Source of the DNA: Paracidovorax konjaci | Lineage (GTDB): Bacteria > Pseudomonadota > Gammaproteobacteria > Burkholderiales > Burkholderiaceae_C | Assembly (NCBI RefSeq): GCF_900112675.1 | Contig: NZ_FOMQ01000002.1 | Coordinates: 124,001-188,000 of the forward strand | Length of the DNA: 64,000 nucleotides | Direction: 5' to 3' | Shown here: in pieces, positions 61,897 to 64,000 of the stretch | Layout: every line of letters begins with the position of its first letter | Numbering within the stretch: position 1 is the first letter of the stretch | Notes under the pieces: model-generated | Database searches by the model: none | The model's input: only the letters and a program-made list of their open reading frames with translations | Told to the model about the DNA's origin: nothing | Translations under genes and position numbers: made by a program

Positions 61897-62874
61897 TCAA
61901 CGAACCGGCGCCAGGCCTGCCGCACCGGCGGGGACCGAAGTGCCGGCCGTGGGCCCTGCAGATACCCGCGGCACGTTGGAGATGCCGCTGGTGACGTGGC
62001 CGGCCGGCACATGGCGCGCGGCCGAGGTCACGTGGCCCGTTTGGTCGTCGAAGAAGAAATCCGGTTCGAACTCGCGCAGGAAGCCGCCTTTTTCGAGCCC
62101 GCCGAGGAACATGGCCTCGTCCACCGCGATGTTCCAGCTCATCAGCGTCTGAATGGCGCGCTCGTGCGCGGGCGCGCTGCGGGCCGTGACCAGCGCGGTG
62201 CGGATGCGCATGCCCGTCTCGCTGCCCGCGGCGGCCTGCTGGAGGCGGTGCAGCGCGGCCAGCAGCGGCTTGAACGGGCCGTCGGGCAGCGGCTGCGCCA
62301 CCTTGTCGGTCTCGTGCCGCTGGAACGCGGCCAATCCTTCGCTCTGGAAGACGCGCTCGGCCTCGTCGGAGAACAGCACCGCGTCGCCGTCGAAGGCGAT
62401 GCGCACTTCGTTGGGGTTGGCATGGCTCGCCTGCACCGATTCCGTCAGCACGCGCGCGGCCGGGTAGCCCAGCGCCAGCGCCTCGCTCACATCCTTCTCG
62501 TTGGCCGAGAGGAACAGGTGCGCGCCCAGCGGGCGCAGGTAGCGGAACGGATCGCGCCCCTGCGTGAACACGCCGCGCTCCAGCGATACCCGGGCGGCCT
62601 TGGCCGAGCGGAAGATGCGCATGCCGCTCACCGGGTCGTTGCGCGAGAGCACCACCACCTCCACGCGCTGGTGGCCCGGCTCGTTGAACGCGAGCAGCTT
62701 CTTCACGAGCGAGAAGGCCACGCCCGGACGCGCCGGCACGTCCAGCCGGTCGAGCTGCAGCTGCATGTAGGCCTGGGGGTGCTCCGCGTCGAAGAGGCGG
62801 TTCTCTTCCTCGAAATCGAACAGGGCGCGCGAGGAGATCGCGACGACGAGCTTGTCTTCCAGCGTGATCGGCAT
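61897..62874 (-). CDS. Cytosolic 5'-nucleotidase (NT5C1A-like family)
   Basis: 325 residues from MPITLEDKLVVAISSRALFD. Family pattern: SSRALFDFEEENRLFD, AFNEPGHQRVEVVVLSRNDPVSG, VRIAFDGDAVLFSDEAERVFQ (the HAD-like DxD motif) and DEAMFLGGLEKGGFLREFEPDFFFDDQ. Dephosphorylates nucleoside monophosphates in the cytoplasm. The C-terminal 40 residues (VTSAARHVPAGHVTSGISNV) are a disordered tail. It lies 49 bp after the gspF-like gene on the same strand. Confidence 0.88.
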   Translation of the reverse strand: MPITLEDKLVVAISSRALFDFEEENRLFDAEHPQAYMQLQLDRLDVPARPGVAFSLVKKLLAFNEPGHQRVEVVVLSRNDPVSGMRIFRSAKAARVSLERGVFTQGRDPFRYLRPLGAHLFLSANEKDVSEALALGYPAARVLTESVQASHANPNEVRIAFDGDAVLFSDEAERVFQSEGLAAFQRHETDKVAQPLPDGPFKPLLAALHRLQQAAAGSETGMRIRTALVTARSAPAHERAIQTLMSWNIAVDEAMFLGGLEKGGFLREFEPDFFFDDQTGHVTSAARHVPAGHVTSGISNVPRVSAGPTAGTSVPAGAAGLAPVR

Positions 62875-62923
62875 GGTGGTGGGCGCGGCAGGGTACGGTG
62901 GCGCGGCGGTGCGTGCGGACGCG

Positions 62924-64000
62924 CTATTTCACGAACTGGTTGAGCTGGATGATGGGCATTAGCACGGCCAGCACGATGAGCATCACGATCACGCCCATCG
63001 CCAGGATGAGCAGCGGCTCCAGCACGGTGGCCAGCTGCATCGCGCGGCGCTGCACTTCGGCCGAGAGCTGCGCTGCGGCGCGCTGCAACATCAGGGGAAG
63101 CTGGCCCGTCTGCTCGCCCAGACGCGCGAACATCGACACCAGCCCGGGGAAGCGTTTTTTCTGCGCCAGCGCGGAGGCGAGCGGCGCGCCTTCGCGCACC
63201 AGCACCAGCGCATCCAGCGCATCGGCGCGCATGGCCGTGTTGTTCAGCGTTTCGGCGGCGGCCTGCAGGGCCTTCAGGATCGGCACGCCCGCGCCCGCGA
63301 GCATCGACAGCGTGCCGGTGAAGCGCGCTGCGTTGTAGCCGCGCGAGAGCCGGCCCACCACGGGCAGGCCCAGCCAGGCCGCATCGAACCGCTCACGCAG
63401 GCGGGGCTGCGCCAGCGCCGAGCGCAGCCCGAAGGCCGCCACCACCAGCACGCCCAGCCCGGCCCAGCCGTAATGGCGCACGGCATCCGAGATGGCCATC
63501 ATCGCCACCGTGAGGAACGGCAGCGCGCGCTTGCCGCCCGCGAACACGGCGGCCACCTGGGGCACCACGTAGCCCACCAGGAAGAGCACGATCACGATGG
63601 CCACGGCCGTGACGATCGCGGGATACAGGGCCGCCCCGACGAGCTTGGCTTTCAGCGCCTGGCGCTCCTCCAGGTCGTCGGCCAGCCGCTCCAGCACCAG
63701 GCCCAGGTGCCCGCTGGACTCGCCCGCGCCGATCACCGCGCAGTAGATGGAAGAGAACTCGCGCGGATGGGCGGACAGCGCCCGCGCGAAGGTCGAGCCC
63801 GCATTCACCTCGGCGCGCAGCGTGGCCAGCAGGTGGCGCTGGCGGTCGTCGTCCGACTCTTCGGCCAGCGCGGTGAGCGCACGCTCCAGCGGCAGCCCCG
63901 AGGACACCAGCCCCGCGAGCTGACGCGTCCAGATGGCGAGGCGCGTGGCGCCGAACACCGGCCGCGTGAAAAGCCGCTGCCCCAACGACACGTTGCCATC
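62924..64000 (-). CDS. gspF: Type II secretion system inner membrane protein GspF, 5' end outside window
   Basis: 359 codons visible; the frame stays open to the right edge, and a GTG at 63991 is probably not the start because GspF is about 400 residues. Two repeats of the T2SSF domain: IWTRQLAGLVSSGLPLERAL and ARFTGTLSMLAGAGVPILKA, each followed by a GE-type turn (GAGESSGHLG, LGEQTGQLP). Three membrane helices (about 135-160, 185-205 and 330-350). Forms the inner-membrane platform of the secretion machine; the other gsp genes must lie to the right. Confidence 0.9.
   Translation of the reverse strand, partial: DGNVSLGQRLFTRPVFGATRLAIWTRQLAGLVSSGLPLERALTALAEESDDDRQRHLLATLRAEVNAGSTFARALSAHPREFSSIYCAVIGAGESSGHLGLVLERLADDLEERQALKAKLVGAALYPAIVTAVAIVIVLFLVGYVVPQVAAVFAGGKRALPFLTVAMMAISDAVRHYGWAGLGVLVVAAFGLRSALAQPRLRERFDAAWLGLPVVGRLSRGYNAARFTGTLSMLAGAGVPILKALQAAAETLNNTAMRADALDALVLVREGAPLASALAQKKRFPGLVSMFARLGEQTGQLPLMLQRAAAQLSAEVQRRAMQLATVLEPLLILAMGVIVMLIVLAVLMPIIQLNQFVK

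Overview
The window is GC-rich chromosomal DNA, densely coding on both strands, from a betaproteobacterium that looks like Acidovorax/Paracidovorax or a close Comamonadaceae relative. The basis is gene content: cyanophycin synthetase pair, periplasmic aldehyde oxidase locus, CYTH-CHAD protein, the ABC/DUF1854 cyanophycin pair, codon use, and short-leader TAnAAT-like boxes just before start codons. This is recognition of patterns, not a database match. No rRNA, tRNA, CRISPR array, complete insertion sequence or prophage was seen.

Left edge (1-4.7 kb): the 3' part of a large transglutaminase-fold protein. Its last 110 residues turn AT-rich and membrane-like and are followed by a small membrane protein. 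Downstream lies about 1.5 kb of AT-rich debris: further small membrane ORFs, start-less in-frame remnants placed immediately before them, and two decayed pieces of the large gene itself. It resembles a polymorphic-toxin locus with orphan tip/immunity cassettes and is the least explained part of the window.

4.7-20 kb: housekeeping and stress genes. YihY-type membrane protein, CYTH-CHAD protein, a short UvrA2, an RHH regulator with a striking operator array beside a PHB-depolymerase-type esterase, Rnk-like factor, periplasmic nucleotidase lipoprotein, a divergent macro-domain/Nudix-NrtR pair, nitroreductase, zinc alcohol dehydrogenase, and an alpha/beta hydrolase that has lost its nucleophile region. 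20-26 kb: a molybdenum hydroxylase locus (MocA divergent from PaoABC plus XdhC). 26-29 kb: a haem-oxygenase-like diiron protein convergent with a RecQ helicase.

29-37 kb: one minus-strand transport locus, in transcription order a small CxxC membrane/secreted protein, TonB-dependent receptor, solute-binding protein, two permeases and a double ATPase, fitting metallophore or peptide-like metal import. 37-46.7 kb: signalling. A diguanylate cyclase, an orphan ParB-like protein, a four-gene overlapping kinase-CheR-CheB-kinase operon and a convergent single-domain receiver. 46.7-52 kb: KatE-type catalase, transglutaminase-like protease, AlkB, FrnE-like DsbA protein. 52-60.5 kb: cyanophycin cluster (CreA, CphA, CphA-like second synthetase, and divergently an ABC exporter-type protein with a zinc ribbon plus DUF1854). 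60.5-64 kb: hypothetical proteins, EF-hand protein, cytosolic 5'-nucleotidase, and GspF cut by the right edge.

A repeat family of about 60 bp ending in a TTTGCTAT hairpin occurs four times. The three intact copies all sit in gaps between convergent genes, suggesting a bidirectional terminator or a REP-like role.
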